DNA of 64,000 nt from Blastococcus sp. VKM Ac-2987 (lineage in GTDB: Bacteria > Actinomycetota > Actinomycetes > Mycobacteriales > Geodermatophilaceae), in assembly GCF_026967805.1 (NCBI RefSeq), contig NZ_JAPVBG010000003.1:1054001-1118000 (forward strand). Reading direction: 5' to 3'. The number at the start of each line of letters is the position of its first letter. Within the stretch, counting starts at the first letter, position 1. This document shows positions 30,018 to 41,607 of the stretch, in pieces. Made by a program: the position numbers and the translations under genes. Below the pieces are notes generated by a model, which saw only the letters and a list, made by a program, of their open reading frames with translations, was not told the origin of the DNA and searched no databases.

Positions 30018-30794
30018 ATGCGCAAGGCACTCGCACTCCCGACCGTCGCCCTCGCCGCCGCGGCCTTCCCGCTGCTGGCCGTCTCCACGGCCTCCGCCCA
30101 CGAGGGCGCCCACAGCTACCAGGCCGACCTCGGTGCGGTGAACCAGTCGGGCGTCAGCGGCACCGGGATGGTGACGCTCGACGGCAACACCGCGACCGTC
30201 ATGGTCGAGGCGACCGGGCTGCTCGCCGGCTCGCCGCATGCCCAGCACTTCCACATCGGCGCACTGGGCGAGTGCCCGACCGACGACCTCAGCGACGACG
30301 CCGACGGCGACGGCTTCGTGAGCGTCAGCGAGGCCGCGAAGTACTACGGCGCCATCGGCTCGTCGCTCACCACCACCGGCGACACCAGCCCGGACAGCGG
30401 CCTGGCCGTCGACCGCTTCCCGACCGCCGAGGGCGGCTCGGTCAGCTACGAGCGGACGTTCGAGGTCAGCGACGACGTGCACAAGGCGTTCGAGGACGGC
30501 ACCGCCGTGCTCGTGCTGCACGGCATCGACAAGGACGGCAGCGGTGCCTACGACGGGGACGTCATGAGCGACCTCGACCCGTCGCTGCCCATGGAGGCCA
30601 CCGCCCCGGCCGCCTGCGGTGCGCTGAACGCCGCCCAGATGGGTACCGCCCCCGCCGGTGGTGCCGAGACCGGCGCCGGTGACACGGCCGGCATCGAGAA
30701 CCAGGCCGCCATCGGCATCGCCGCCCTGGCCGCGGTCGGTGCGGCTGCCACCGGCGCCGTCGCCTACCGCCGCCGTTCGGCCGAGCAGGCCTGA
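30018..30794 (+). CDS. secreted CHRD-domain protein with C-terminal anchor helix
   Basis: 258 residues. GAGGAG precedes the ATG. Signal peptide to ASA, mature protein starts HEGAHSYQADL. The CHRD-like region includes SGTGMVTLDGNTATVMVEAT and AQHFHIGALGECP. Two Asp-rich loops (DADGDGFVSV and DKDGSGAYDGD) resemble calcium-binding EF-hand loops inserted in the domain. A C-terminal hydrophobic helix and RRR tail anchor it, but no LPXTG motif precedes the helix. A class F sortase gene follows, an association seen in actinobacteria. Confidence 0.8.
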   Translation: MRKALALPTVALAAAAFPLLAVSTASAHEGAHSYQADLGAVNQSGVSGTGMVTLDGNTATVMVEATGLLAGSPHAQHFHIGALGECPTDDLSDDADGDGFVSVSEAAKYYGAIGSSLTTTGDTSPDSGLAVDRFPTAEGGSVSYERTFEVSDDVHKAFEDGTAVLVLHGIDKDGSGAYDGDVMSDLDPSLPMEATAPAACGALNAAQMGTAPAGGAETGAGDTAGIENQAAIGIAALAAVGAAATGAVAYRRRSAEQA

Positions 30795-30801
30795 TCCGGC
30801 T

Positions 30802-30841
30802 GCCGGGCCGCGCGGGGGGTGACCCTCCCGCGCGGCCCGGC
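30802..30841 (+). terminator. 15-bp perfect hairpin between CHRD and sortase genes
   Basis: GCCGGGCCGCGCGGG pairs with CCCGCGCGGCCCGGC around a 10-nt loop. It either ends the CHRD transcript or attenuates read-through into the sortase gene. Confidence 0.8.
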
Positions 30842-30877
30842 TCCACCCCCGCGCCACCCCTTCCCGGAAGGAACCCC

Positions 30878-31570
30878 GTGACCGAGCAGAGCAGCCGTCG
30901 GCCGAGCACCCGCGCGTGGATCGCGCTGGCCGTCGGCCTCCTCGTCGTCGCGGTCGTCGCCGTGGCGGTGGCCGTGACCGGGCAGCGGCAGGCGCCCCGG
31001 CCCACCACCGCGACTGCTGACCGGATCCAGCCCGCTCCCACGGCCCCGAGCGGACCTGCTCCGGCGGCGGGGGAGGAGCCCGCGCCGGCCGACGAGGCAC
31101 CGCCGGTGGCCGTGCCCGTCTCGGTGACCGTCCCGGCCATCGACGTGACCAGCGACCTGCTGCGCCTGGACCTCAACGACGACGGCACCGTCGAGGTGCC
31201 GCCGCTCGGCCCCGACGACCGGGCCGGCTGGTACCAGCGGGGCCCGGCTCCCGGCGCGGTCGGACCGGCGGTGATCCTCGGCCACGTCGACTCCGCGGAG
31301 CACGGCCCGGGCGTCTTCTTCGACCTCGGCGCGCTGCAGGCCGGTGACGAGGTGGAGGTGGCCCGCGCGGACGGCACCATCGCCGTGTTCGCCGTCGATC
31401 GGGTGGAGGTGCACCCGAAGGACGAGTTCCCGACCATCGAGGTCTACGGCAACACCGACGACGCACAGCTGCGGCTGATCACCTGCGGCGGCGACTTCGA
31501 CTCCGCGGTGCGCAGCTACGAGGACAACGTGATCGCCTTCGCCACGCTCGTCGGCACCCGCGCCGCCTGA
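30878..31570 (+). CDS. class F sortase
   Basis: 230 residues from GTG; GGAAGGAA is 5 nt upstream. One N-terminal membrane helix (LAVGLLVVAVVAVAVAV), a Pro/Ala linker, then the sortase beta barrel: catalytic His in ILGHVDSAEHG near 134, Cys in LRLITCGGDFD near 201 and Arg in AVRSYEDN. Class F sortases are actinobacterial transpeptidases of the cell surface. The nearest candidate substrate is the CHRD protein upstream, but it lacks LPXTG. Confidence 0.9.
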   Translation: MTEQSSRRPSTRAWIALAVGLLVVAVVAVAVAVTGQRQAPRPTTATADRIQPAPTAPSGPAPAAGEEPAPADEAPPVAVPVSVTVPAIDVTSDLLRLDLNDDGTVEVPPLGPDDRAGWYQRGPAPGAVGPAVILGHVDSAEHGPGVFFDLGALQAGDEVEVARADGTIAVFAVDRVEVHPKDEFPTIEVYGNTDDAQLRLITCGGDFDSAVRSYEDNVIAFATLVGTRAA

Positions 31571-31594
31571 GATCCGCACCACGTCCCCGGCCGG

Positions 31595-31615
31595 GCGGCC
31601 AGGGCCGGTGGCCGC
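31595..31615 (+). terminator. 7-bp hairpin after sortase
   Basis: GCGGCCA and TGGCCGC pair around a 7-nt loop, between the sortase stop and the next promoter. Confidence 0.45.
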
Positions 31616-31621
31616 GGTCCC

Positions 31622-31627
31622 TAGACT
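31622..31627 (+). promoter_or_regulatory. -10 element TAGACT
   Basis: Seven nt before the GTG at 31635. Confidence 0.55.
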
Positions 31628-31634
31628 CGGGGGC

Positions 31635-32363
31635 GTGTCGGTGGCTCCGGTAGGTGGACGGGGCACCGCGACCCCCTCGGTCGGCGACGGCCCGCAGGCG
31701 GTGCTGTTCGACATGGACGGCACGCTGGTGGAGACCGAGGAGTACTGGGGCGAGGCCATGTTCGGGCTGGCCGCCTCGCTCGGCGGCCGGATGTCACCGG
31801 AGGCCCGGGCGGCGACGGTCGGCACCAGCATGCGGCGCGCGATGGAGGTCCTGCACGCCGACCTCGGTGTGGTGCGGACCGAGACGCAGCTGCAGGCCGA
31901 CGCCGGCTGGATCGAGGACCGGGTGGCCGAGCTGATGGCCGGGTCCGGCATCCCGTGGCGCCCCGGGGCACGGGAGCTGCTGGCCGCCGTCCGCGACGCC
32001 GGCACGGCCACCGCCCTGGTGACGACGACGCCGCGCCGGCTGGCCGCCCTCGTGCTGGCCAGCATCGCCGCCGATCTGGGCGCCGACCCCTTCCACGTGA
32101 CCGTCTGCGGCGACGAGGTCCCCGCCCGCAAGCCCGATCCGGCGCCCTACCTGCAGGCCGCTGCGTCGCTGGGCGTGGATCCGGCCGGCTGCGTGGTCGT
32201 CGAGGACTCACTGGTGGGCGTCACCGCGGGGCTGGCCGCCGGGATGGCGGTCCTCGGGGTCCCGGCTCTCCAGACGCTCCCGCCCGCCCCCGGGCTCACC
32301 CTGCGCGAGACGCTGGCCGGGATCGGCCTCGCAGACCTCGCCGAGGTGCTCGTCGCACGCTGA
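31635..32363 (+). CDS. HAD-superfamily hydrolase (beta-phosphoglucomutase-like)
   Basis: 242 residues from GTG. HAD motif I is VLFDMDGTLVET near residue 20, motif II Thr in LVTTTPRR, motif III Lys in PARKPDPAPYL, and motif IV VVVEDSLVGVTAG. The helical cap between motifs I and II places it with the subfamily I phosphatases/phosphomutases. Substrate not readable. The start is supported by the -10 element. Confidence 0.9.
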   Translation: MSVAPVGGRGTATPSVGDGPQAVLFDMDGTLVETEEYWGEAMFGLAASLGGRMSPEARAATVGTSMRRAMEVLHADLGVVRTETQLQADAGWIEDRVAELMAGSGIPWRPGARELLAAVRDAGTATALVTTTPRRLAALVLASIAADLGADPFHVTVCGDEVPARKPDPAPYLQAAASLGVDPAGCVVVEDSLVGVTAGLAAGMAVLGVPALQTLPPAPGLTLRETLAGIGLADLAEVLVAR

Positions 32364-32401
32364 CCGGGCTCCTGGCTCTGCGCGCGGCCAGCCGTCGTCA
32401 C

Positions 32402-32407
32402 TACCCT
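32402..32407 (+). promoter_or_regulatory. -10 element TACCCT
   Basis: Seven nt before the ATG at 32415. Confidence 0.55.
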
Positions 32408-32414
32408 GCCGCGC

Positions 32415-34923
<2,509 letters not shown>

Positions 34924-34925
34924 GC

Positions 34926-34971
34926 GGCTCGCGGGGGATCGCCTAGCACCCGGGCGCGGGCTCCGCGAGCC
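34926..34971 (+). terminator. 9-bp hairpin after trmI
   Basis: GGCTCGCGG and CCGCGAGCC pair perfectly around a 28-nt loop that can form a small inner stem. Confidence 0.5.
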
Positions 34972-34995
34972 CACGGCGAACTGTCCTCACGCGTG

Positions 34996-35003
34996 TATAG
35001 ATT
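34996..35003 (+). promoter_or_regulatory. likely -10 region of the proteasomal ATPase gene
   Basis: TATAGATT, the most AT-rich octamer in the neighbourhood, contains overlapping TATAGA and TAGATT. It predicts a TSS near 35009 and a leader of about 30 nt with a GGAGG ribosome binding site at 35029. Confidence 0.5.
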
Positions 35004-35039
35004 TGCGTCCTGGCTCCCCCGACAGTGCGGAGGTGCGTG

Positions 35040-36818
35040 ATGGGCCTGGGTCCTGACGAACTGCGCGCGCGGCGCGAACGCGACGTGACGGCGCTGCTCA
35101 GCCAGATCTCCTACCTCGAGGAGGAGATCGGCCTGCTCCGCCGCAAGGTGGCCGACAGCCCGCGCCAGGTGCGCGCGCTGGAGGAGCGGATCGCCGAGGC
35201 GGAGGGCCGCGCGGCCTTCCTCTCGGAGCGCAACGACAAGCTGGCCGGCACGCTGCGGGACGCCCGCGAGCAGCTGGTCACGCTCAAGGAGGAGGTCGAC
35301 CGGCTCGGGCAGCCGCCGTCGGGCTACGGCGTCTTCCTGACCGGGTACGACGACGGCACGGTCGACATCTTCACCGGCGGACGCAAGCTGCGGGTCTCCG
35401 TCTCGCCGAACGTCCCGGTGGAGGAGCTGCGGGCCGGCCAGGAGGTCATGCTCAACGAGGCGATGAACGTGGTCGAGGCGCGCGCGTTCGAGCGCCAGGG
35501 CGACGTCGTCATGCTCAAGGAGCTCCTGGAGCCGGTCGACGGCGTCACGCAGCGGGCGCTGGTCATCGGGCACACCGACGAGGAGCGCGTGGTCTACCTC
35601 GCCGACTCGCTCACCGGCCAGCCGCTGCGCGTGGGTGACTCGCTGCTGCTGGAGACGCGCTCGGGCTACGTCTACGAGCGCATCCCCAAGAGCGAGGTCG
35701 AGGAGCTCGTCCTCGAAGAGGTCCCCGACATCGACTACACCGACATCGGTGGCCTGTCGCGGCAGATCGAGCAGATCCGCGACGCCGTCGAGCTGCCGTT
35801 CCTGCACGCCGACCTGTTCCGCACCTACGAGCTGCGCCCGCCGAAGGGGATCCTGCTGTACGGCCCGCCCGGGTGCGGCAAGACGCTGATCGCCAAGGCG
35901 GTGGCGAACTCGCTGGCCAAGAAGGTGGCGGCGCTCCGTGGCGACGGCGACACCAGCCAGGGGAAGTCCTACTTCCTCAACATCAAGGGCCCCGAGCTGC
36001 TGAACAAGTACGTGGGCGAGACCGAGCGGCACATCCGCCTGGTCTTCCAGCGGGCGCGGGAGAAGGCCAGCGAGGGCACCCCGGTCATCGTGTTCTTCGA
36101 CGAGATGGACTCGATCTTCCGGACCCGCGGCTCGGGGGTGTCCTCCGACGTCGAGTCGACGATCGTGCCGCAGCTGCTCAGCGAGATCGACGGCGTGGAG
36201 GGCTTGGAGAACGTCATCGTCATCGGGGCGTCCAACCGCGAGGACATGATCGACCCGGCCATCCTGCGGCCCGGCCGGCTCGACGTGAAGATCAAGATCG
36301 AGCGACCGGACGCCGAGGCCGCGCGGGACATCTTCAGCAAGTACCTGACGACGTCGCTGCCGATCAACCCCGACGACCTGGCGGTGCACGGCGGCAGCCG
36401 CGAGGCGACGATCGCCGGGATGATCCAGCGCACCGTCGAGCGCATGTACACCGAGAGCGAGGAGAACCGCTTCCTCGAGGTCACCTACGCCAACGGTGAC
36501 AAGGAGGTCCTGTACTTCAAGGACTTCAACTCCGGCGCCATGCTGCAGAACATCGTCGACCGGGCCAAGAAGATGGCGATCAAGGAGCACCTGGAGACCG
36601 GCACGTCGGGTCTGCGGGTCAGCCACCTGACGCAGGCCTGCCTCGACGAGTTCAAGGAGAACGAGGACCTGCCCAACACGACCAACCCCGACGACTGGGC
36701 GCGGATCTCGGGCAAGAAGGGCGAGCGGATCGTCTACATCCGCACGCTCATCAGCGGCAAGGGCAACGAGGCCGGCCGCGCCATCGACACGGCCACCAAC
36801 ACCGGCCAGTACCTGTAG
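35040..36818 (+). CDS. arc: proteasomal AAA ATPase Arc/Mpa
   Basis: 592 residues; ATG at 35040 is 6 nt after GGAGG. Order: N-terminal coiled coil (about 10-90, [20 protein letters not shown]) that captures Pup; tandem OB domains (about 95-235); AAA module with Walker [17 protein letters not shown] near 275, Walker [13 protein letters not shown] near 355 and arginine region [16 protein letters not shown]-terminal helix ending GQYL, the Gln-Tyr-Leu tail that docks on the 20S alpha ring. The hexamer unfolds pupylated proteins and feeds them to PrcAB. Equivalent to Mpa (Rv2115c). Confidence 0.97.
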   Translation: MGLGPDELRARRERDVTALLSQISYLEEEIGLLRRKVADSPRQVRALEERIAEAEGRAAFLSERNDKLAGTLRDAREQLVTLKEEVDRLGQPPSGYGVFLTGYDDGTVDIFTGGRKLRVSVSPNVPVEELRAGQEVMLNEAMNVVEARAFERQGDVVMLKELLEPVDGVTQRALVIGHTDEERVVYLADSLTGQPLRVGDSLLLETRSGYVYERIPKSEVEELVLEEVPDIDYTDIGGLSRQIEQIRDAVELPFLHADLFRTYELRPPKGILLYGPPGCGKTLIAKAVANSLAKKVAALRGDGDTSQGKSYFLNIKGPELLNKYVGETERHIRLVFQRAREKASEGTPVIVFFDEMDSIFRTRGSGVSSDVESTIVPQLLSEIDGVEGLENVIVIGASNREDMIDPAILRPGRLDVKIKIERPDAEAARDIFSKYLTTSLPINPDDLAVHGGSREATIAGMIQRTVERMYTESEENRFLEVTYANGDKEVLYFKDFNSGAMLQNIVDRAKKMAIKEHLETGTSGLRVSHLTQACLDEFKENEDLPNTTNPDDWARISGKKGERIVYIRTLISGKGNEAGRAIDTATNTGQYL

Positions 36819-36840
36819 ACGCCGGCCCCTGCCGGGCGAG

Positions 36841-36878
36841 CGAACGGCCCGGTCACCCTCGGGTGGCCGGGCCGTTCG
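36841..36878. terminator. 17-bp bidirectional terminator hairpin
   Basis: CGAACGGCCCGGTCACC pairs with GGTGGCCGGGCCGTTCG (one G-T pair) around the tetraloop CTCG, between convergent arc and the Rpf-like gene. A 12-bp direct repeat (CCTGCCGGGCGA at 36828 and 36883) flanks it. Confidence 0.85.
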
Positions 36879-36894
36879 TGTGCCTGCCGGGCGA

Positions 36895-37777
<883 letters not shown>

Positions 37778-37783
37778 TAGGGT
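37778..37783 (+). promoter_or_regulatory. -10 element TAGGGT, leaderless dop
   Basis: Exactly 6 nt before the dop ATG at 37790. Confidence 0.6.
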
Positions 37784-37789
37784 TGGGCC

Positions 37790-39295
37790 ATGAGCGTGCG
37801 GCGGGTCATGGGCACCGAGGTGGAGTACGGGATCTCGGTGCCGGGTCAGCCGGGTGCGAACCCCACGACGCTGAGCAGCCAGGTGGTCAACGCGTGGGCG
37901 GTCGCCGAGGCGCCGACGCCGCGCCGGCCGCGCTGGGACTTCGAGGAGGAGTCGCCGCTGCGGGACGCCCGCGGCTTCGACCTCACGCCGGCGCAGGCGC
38001 TCGACCACAACGACCTCGACGAGGACTCCGGGATGGCCAACGTCATCCTGACCAACGGCGCCCGGCTCTACGTCGACCACGCGCACCCCGAGTACTCGAC
38101 GCCGGAGGTCACGACCCCGCGCGACATCGTGCTGTGGGACAAGGCGGGGGAGCAGGTGATGGCCGAGGCCGCCCGTCGCGCCGCCCGCGTCCCAGGCACC
38201 CAGCCCATCCAGCTCTACAAGAACAACACCGACGGCAAGGGCGCGTCCTACGGCTCGCACGAGAACTACCTGATGGACCGGCGCACCCCGTTCATCGACA
38301 TCATCCGCGGGCTGGTGCCGTTCTTCGTCACCCGGCAGGTGTTCGCCGGGTCCGGCCGGGTGGGCATCGGCACCGAGAGCCGCAAGGACGGCTTCCAGCT
38401 GTCCCAGCGGGCCGACTTCTTCGAGGTCGAGGTGGGCCTGGAGACGACGCTCAAGCGGCCGATCATCAACACCCGGGACGAGCCGCACGCCAATCCGGAC
38501 GAGTACCGCCGGCTGCACGTGATCATCGGCGACGCCAACCTCGCCGAGCTCGCCACCTACCTCAAGGTCGGGACGACGTCGCTGGTGCTGGCGATGATCG
38601 AGGCGCGCGCCCTCTCCCACGACCTGGCCCTCGAGGAGCCGGTGGCGGAGCTGCAGGCGATCAGCCACGACCCGACGCTCACCCACCGGGTGCTGCTGCG
38701 CGACGGCCGCCGGATGACCGCCGTCGAGCTCCAGCGCAGCTACCTCGAGCGGGCGGTGGCGTTCGTCGAGAGCCGGGGGGAGGCCGACGAGCAGACCGCC
38801 GACGTGCTGCGCCGCTGGGCCGAGGTGCTCGACGACCTGGAGGCGGACCCGATGCGGCTGGCCGACCGGCTGGACTGGCCGGCGAAGCTGCGCCTGCTGG
38901 AGGGCTACCGCTCCCGCGACGGGCTGGCCTGGGGCGACTCCCGGCTGCGCCTGGTCGACCTGCAGTACTCCGACGTCCGGCCTGACAAGGGGCTGTACCA
39001 CCGGCTGGTGGCCCGCGGGGCGATGCAGCGGCTGCTGACCGACGAGGAGGTGGCCCGCGCGATGGTGCACCCGCCCGGCGACACCCGGGCGTTCTTCCGC
39101 GGCGAGTGCCTGCGCCGCTTCCCCGCACAGGTCGCCGCGGCGTCCTGGGACTCGGTGGTGTTCGACCTGGGCCGGGAGAACCTGGTGCGCATTCCCACGA
39201 TGGAGCCGCTGCGGGGCACCCGCGAGCACGTGGGGGCCCTGTTCGAGGCCTCCGCGACGGCCCAGGAGCTGGTCGACACCATCACGGGGGGCTGA
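37790..39295 (+). CDS. dop: Pup deamidase/depupylase Dop
   Basis: 501 residues. A carboxylate-amine ligase-fold homologue of Paf[10 protein letters not shown] has the Mg/ATP Glu (E10), [14 protein letters not shown] holds the catalytic Asp (about D96), and [19 protein letters not shown] is the nucleotide loop. The Dop-specific loop lies around residues 43-79 ([18 protein letters not shown]). It converts the C-terminal Gln of Pup to Glu and removes Pup from substrates. The pup gene of this window ends in Gln, so Dop activity is needed. Equivalent to Rv2112c. Confidence 0.96.
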   Translation: MSVRRVMGTEVEYGISVPGQPGANPTTLSSQVVNAWAVAEAPTPRRPRWDFEEESPLRDARGFDLTPAQALDHNDLDEDSGMANVILTNGARLYVDHAHPEYSTPEVTTPRDIVLWDKAGEQVMAEAARRAARVPGTQPIQLYKNNTDGKGASYGSHENYLMDRRTPFIDIIRGLVPFFVTRQVFAGSGRVGIGTESRKDGFQLSQRADFFEVEVGLETTLKRPIINTRDEPHANPDEYRRLHVIIGDANLAELATYLKVGTTSLVLAMIEARALSHDLALEEPVAELQAISHDPTLTHRVLLRDGRRMTAVELQRSYLERAVAFVESRGEADEQTADVLRRWAEVLDDLEADPMRLADRLDWPAKLRLLEGYRSRDGLAWGDSRLRLVDLQYSDVRPDKGLYHRLVARGAMQRLLTDEEVARAMVHPPGDTRAFFRGECLRRFPAQVAAASWDSVVFDLGRENLVRIPTMEPLRGTREHVGALFEASATAQELVDTITGG

Positions 39296-39299
39296 GCCG

Positions 39300-39333
39300 C
39301 CCCACCGTCACCGGATCGCCGCCGACGGTGGGG
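39300..39333. terminator. 10-bp hairpin between convergent dop and coiled-coil gene
   Basis: CCCCACCGTC and GACGGTGGGG pair perfectly around a 14-nt loop. Confidence 0.65.
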
Positions 39334-39357
39334 ATCGCGGCGCTGCCGCTCACCGGC

Positions 39358-40335
39358 TCAGTCGGTGCTGTCCTTCGCAGCTCCGCCGGTGCCCTGGATC
39401 GCCCCGGCGAGGTCCCAGCGCTGCGAGGTCTCGCGGAGCCAGTCGGCCAGCTCCTCCACCTCGGGTCCGTATTCGCCGTCGACGGCGTCCTCCATGATCT
39501 GCCGGACGTCGGCTCGGGCCTGCTGCGGCTCCTTGCCGAGCACCTCCTCGATGTCCGACCGCAGGTCCGGCGGCAGGGACGCGAGCATCCCGCCGAACCG
39601 CTCGGTCAGGTTCTCGGTCCTGGCGCCGTAGTCGCCGCGGAGCGCGTCCTCCACCATGTCCTGGAGCTCCTCGGCGCGCTCGGACGCGGGGGTGTCCCGC
39701 AGGTCGTCGAGGTTCTGCAGGAACTGCCGGGGCATCCAGTCACCGAACTGGAACGTCGGCAGGTTGCCGAGGGCGTCCTCCGCCTGCCGCTGGACGTCGC
39801 CGGCCGCCTGCTGCGCCTCCTCCAGTGCCTGCCGGGCCTGCTGCCGGGCGTCGTCGAGGGCCTGCTCGGCCTCCTCCACCGCCTGCTCGGCCTCCTGCTG
39901 GGCCCGGGCGCTGCCGTTCTCCGCGGCTTGCTCGGCCTCCTGCTGGGCGTCGTCGAGGGCCTGCTCGGCCTCCTCCACCGCCTGCTCGGCCTCCTGCTGC
40001 GCCTGGTCGGTGACGTCGTCGGCGGCCTGCTCGGCCTCCTGCTGGGCGTCGTCGAGGGCCTGCTCGGCCTCCTCCACCGCCTGCTCGGCTTCCCGCTGCG
40101 CCCGGGCGTCGCTGCTCCCGGCGGCCTGCTCGGCCTCCCGCTGGGCGTCCCGGAGGGCCTGCTCGGCCTCCTCCACCGCCTGCCGGGCCTGCTCCTGCAC
40201 CGCTTCGACGGCGTCCCGGACGTCGTCGGCCGGTGCGGCGGCGGCCGCCGGGGCGAGGAACACCGCCGCAGCGGTCAGGGCCGCGGCGCCGGCTCCGGTC
40301 AGGGGGCCTCGTCGTCCTCGAAGTCGCAGATTCAC
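39358..40335 (-). CDS. secreted Ala/Glu/Gln-rich helical repeat protein, unknown
   Basis: 325 residues from GTG at 40335, chosen for the GGAGGA 7 nt upstream (an ATG five codons earlier overlaps that site). Signal peptide ends AAAAAPADD. Residues about 53-185 are four 33-residue repeats of the type AVEEAEQALDDAQQEAEQAA plus 13 more; each is three 11-residue units, the pattern of long helical or hendecad coiled-coil rods. The C-terminal 130 residues are a separate acidic helical domain (FQFGDWMPRQFLQNLDDLRD, then DLRSDIEEVLGKEPQQARAD). No family recognised. It lies between dop and pup, on the opposite strand, in a locus otherwise conserved. Confidence 0.75.
   Translation of the reverse strand: MNLRLRGRRGPLTGAGAAALTAAAVFLAPAAAAAPADDVRDAVEAVQEQARQAVEEAEQALRDAQREAEQAAGSSDARAQREAEQAVEEAEQALDDAQQEAEQAADDVTDQAQQEAEQAVEEAEQALDDAQQEAEQAAENGSARAQQEAEQAVEEAEQALDDARQQARQALEEAQQAAGDVQRQAEDALGNLPTFQFGDWMPRQFLQNLDDLRDTPASERAEELQDMVEDALRGDYGARTENLTERFGGMLASLPPDLRSDIEEVLGKEPQQARADVRQIMEDAVDGEYGPEVEELADWLRETSQRWDLAGAIQGTGGAAKDSTD
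39784..40179 (-). repeat. four tandem 99-bp coding repeats
   Basis: Four copies of a 33-codon unit inside the secreted helical protein; the middle two are nearly identical at protein level and the last is degenerate. In-frame, so copy number can change without frameshift. Confidence 0.8.
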
Positions 40336-40492
40336 GTCCGTCTCCTCCATGCCGGCTGTGGTGGTGCCCGGTACGGCACCGCGGTGCGGGCTCTCGTCGC
40401 GGGGCCTCGCGGATGAGGCGGCAGCTCCGCACCCGGTATGTGCCCTGGGTCACACCGGGGGAGTCGTGCAAAGCCATGACGGTCCGATGACG

Positions 40493-40511
40493 ACCCCGCG
40501 ACACGCGGGGT
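40493..40511. repeat. 8-bp perfect inverted repeat upstream of pup
   Basis: ACCCCGCG and CGCGGGGT around a 3-nt spacer, between the divergent helical-repeat gene and pup; an operator or a hairpin. Confidence 0.45.
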
Positions 40512-40573
40512 GGCCGAGCCGGGGGACGCGTCGCGCGGCTGATCACCGACCGCCGGATGTCGGTCCCGGCGGG

Positions 40574-40579
40574 TAGCTT
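40574..40579 (+). promoter_or_regulatory. -10 element TAGCTT of pup
   Basis: Predicts a TSS near 40586 and a leader of about 32 nt. GGAGGG at 40606 lies 6 nt before the GTG, so pup has a normal leader and strong ribosome binding site, unlike leaderless dop and pafA. Confidence 0.5.
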
Positions 40580-40617
40580 TCAGCGCACAGCACATCCGAG
40601 AAACCGGAGGGCACACC

Positions 40618-40827
40618 GTGGCGACCAGGGACACCGGCGGGCAGCAGAAGGCGACGCGGTCGCGCGAGGAGACCGACGAGGTCGAGGCCTCGGTCGACAC
40701 CGAGGTCACCGAGCGGCACAAGGAGATGACCGAGGACGTCGACTCCCTCCTGGACGAGATCGACGACGTGCTCGAGGAGAACGCCGAAGACTTCGTTAAG
40801 GCGTACGTGCAAAAAGGGGGCCAGTGA
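40618..40827 (+). CDS. pup: prokaryotic ubiquitin-like protein Pup
   Basis: 69 residues from GTG. Disordered N-terminus, helical core VTERHKEMTEDVDSLLDEID that binds the Arc coiled coil, and the C-terminal AYVQKGGQ; the terminal Gln must be deamidated by Dop before PafA can join it to substrate lysines. An internal Lys (K62) lies near the end. The last codons (CAA AAA GGG) are AT-richer than usual here and give a run AAAAAGGGGG. Confidence 0.97.
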   Translation: MATRDTGGQQKATRSREETDEVEASVDTEVTERHKEMTEDVDSLLDEIDDVLEENAEDFVKAYVQKGGQ

Positions 40828-40854
40828 ACGATCTAGTTTCGTTGTTGACCGTCG

Positions 40855-41511
40855 GTGGAGAGGAAGTTCTGCCGCGATTGCGGTGAGGACCGGCCGATCA
40901 CAGAGTTTTCCCGGAACAGCAACTCCCGGGACGGATACGCCTTCTACTGCCGCGCGCACGCGCGCAGGCGCCATCAGGTGAGCCGGGATGGCCGGAGAGG
41001 TCCCCCGCAACGTCGCCACCCACGAGACGTGATCGTGCCGGACGGGCACAAGTGGTGCCCGGACTGCGGGCTGGTGCTGCCGCTGGACTCCTTCGGTCGT
41101 AACGCCGCCTCCTCTAGCGGTCGCACGTCCTACTGCAAGCCATGCCACAACGCCCCCGGCCGCAAGTCCAAGGAACTCGTCGGGGGAGGACGTACGTACC
41201 ACCTCCGACGGCGCTACGGGATCACGGCGGCGGAGGCGGACGTCATGCTGGCGGCTCAGGGCGGGCTGTGCGCGCTCTGCCGCACCGCGCCGGACGAGCA
41301 CGTCGACCACGACCACGAGACCGGCGCGGTCCGCGCACTGCTCTGCTTCAACTGCAACGGCGGACTGGGCCAGTTCCGGGACGACCCCGAACTGCTGCAC
41401 GTGGCCGCCTTCTACGTCGAGCACCACCGCCAGCAGCAGGCGCTCGCCGTCCTGGCGCAGCTGGGCGCGGAGGAGCCGGACGGTCCGGCCGACGTCACCG
41501 GCCGCCGGTAG
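40855..41511 (+). CDS. endonuclease VII-type HNH nuclease with two zinc fingers
   Basis: 218 residues from GTG. Two similar zinc modules come first: KFCRDCGEDRPITEFSRN...FYC and KWCPDCGLVLPLDSFGRN...SYCKPC. Then a recombination endonuclease VII domain (about 115-200): RYGITAAEADVMLAAQGGLC, LCRTAPDEHVDHDHETG and ALLCFNCNGGLGQF carry the Cys4 zinc site and the catalytic DHDH. The family cleaves branched or double-stranded DNA. It is in the same frame as pup, 27 bases after its stop, with two further stop codons between. Its 5' part is visibly AT-richer than its neighbours, suggesting insertion. Confidence 0.88.
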   Translation: MERKFCRDCGEDRPITEFSRNSNSRDGYAFYCRAHARRRHQVSRDGRRGPPQRRHPRDVIVPDGHKWCPDCGLVLPLDSFGRNAASSSGRTSYCKPCHNAPGRKSKELVGGGRTYHLRRRYGITAAEADVMLAAQGGLCALCRTAPDEHVDHDHETGAVRALLCFNCNGGLGQFRDDPELLHVAAFYVEHHRQQQALAVLAQLGAEEPDGPADVTGRR

Positions 41512-41607
41512 GGTCGCGACGACGCCCGGGAACGCCGCACCAGCAGGTGGCGCGCACCCGGCGGAGCAGCGGTCACGCCGGCGAGAGCGGGCGGGAGAGG
41601 TGGATGG

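Noticed and set aside
39784..40179. CRISPR-like repeat array
   Set aside because: The 99-bp repeats are coding, contiguous and without spacers.
40808..40890. Programmed -1 frameshift joining pup to downstream sequence
   Set aside because: It would remove the essential GGQ end and reads only about 20 codons before a stop, not into the nuclease frame.
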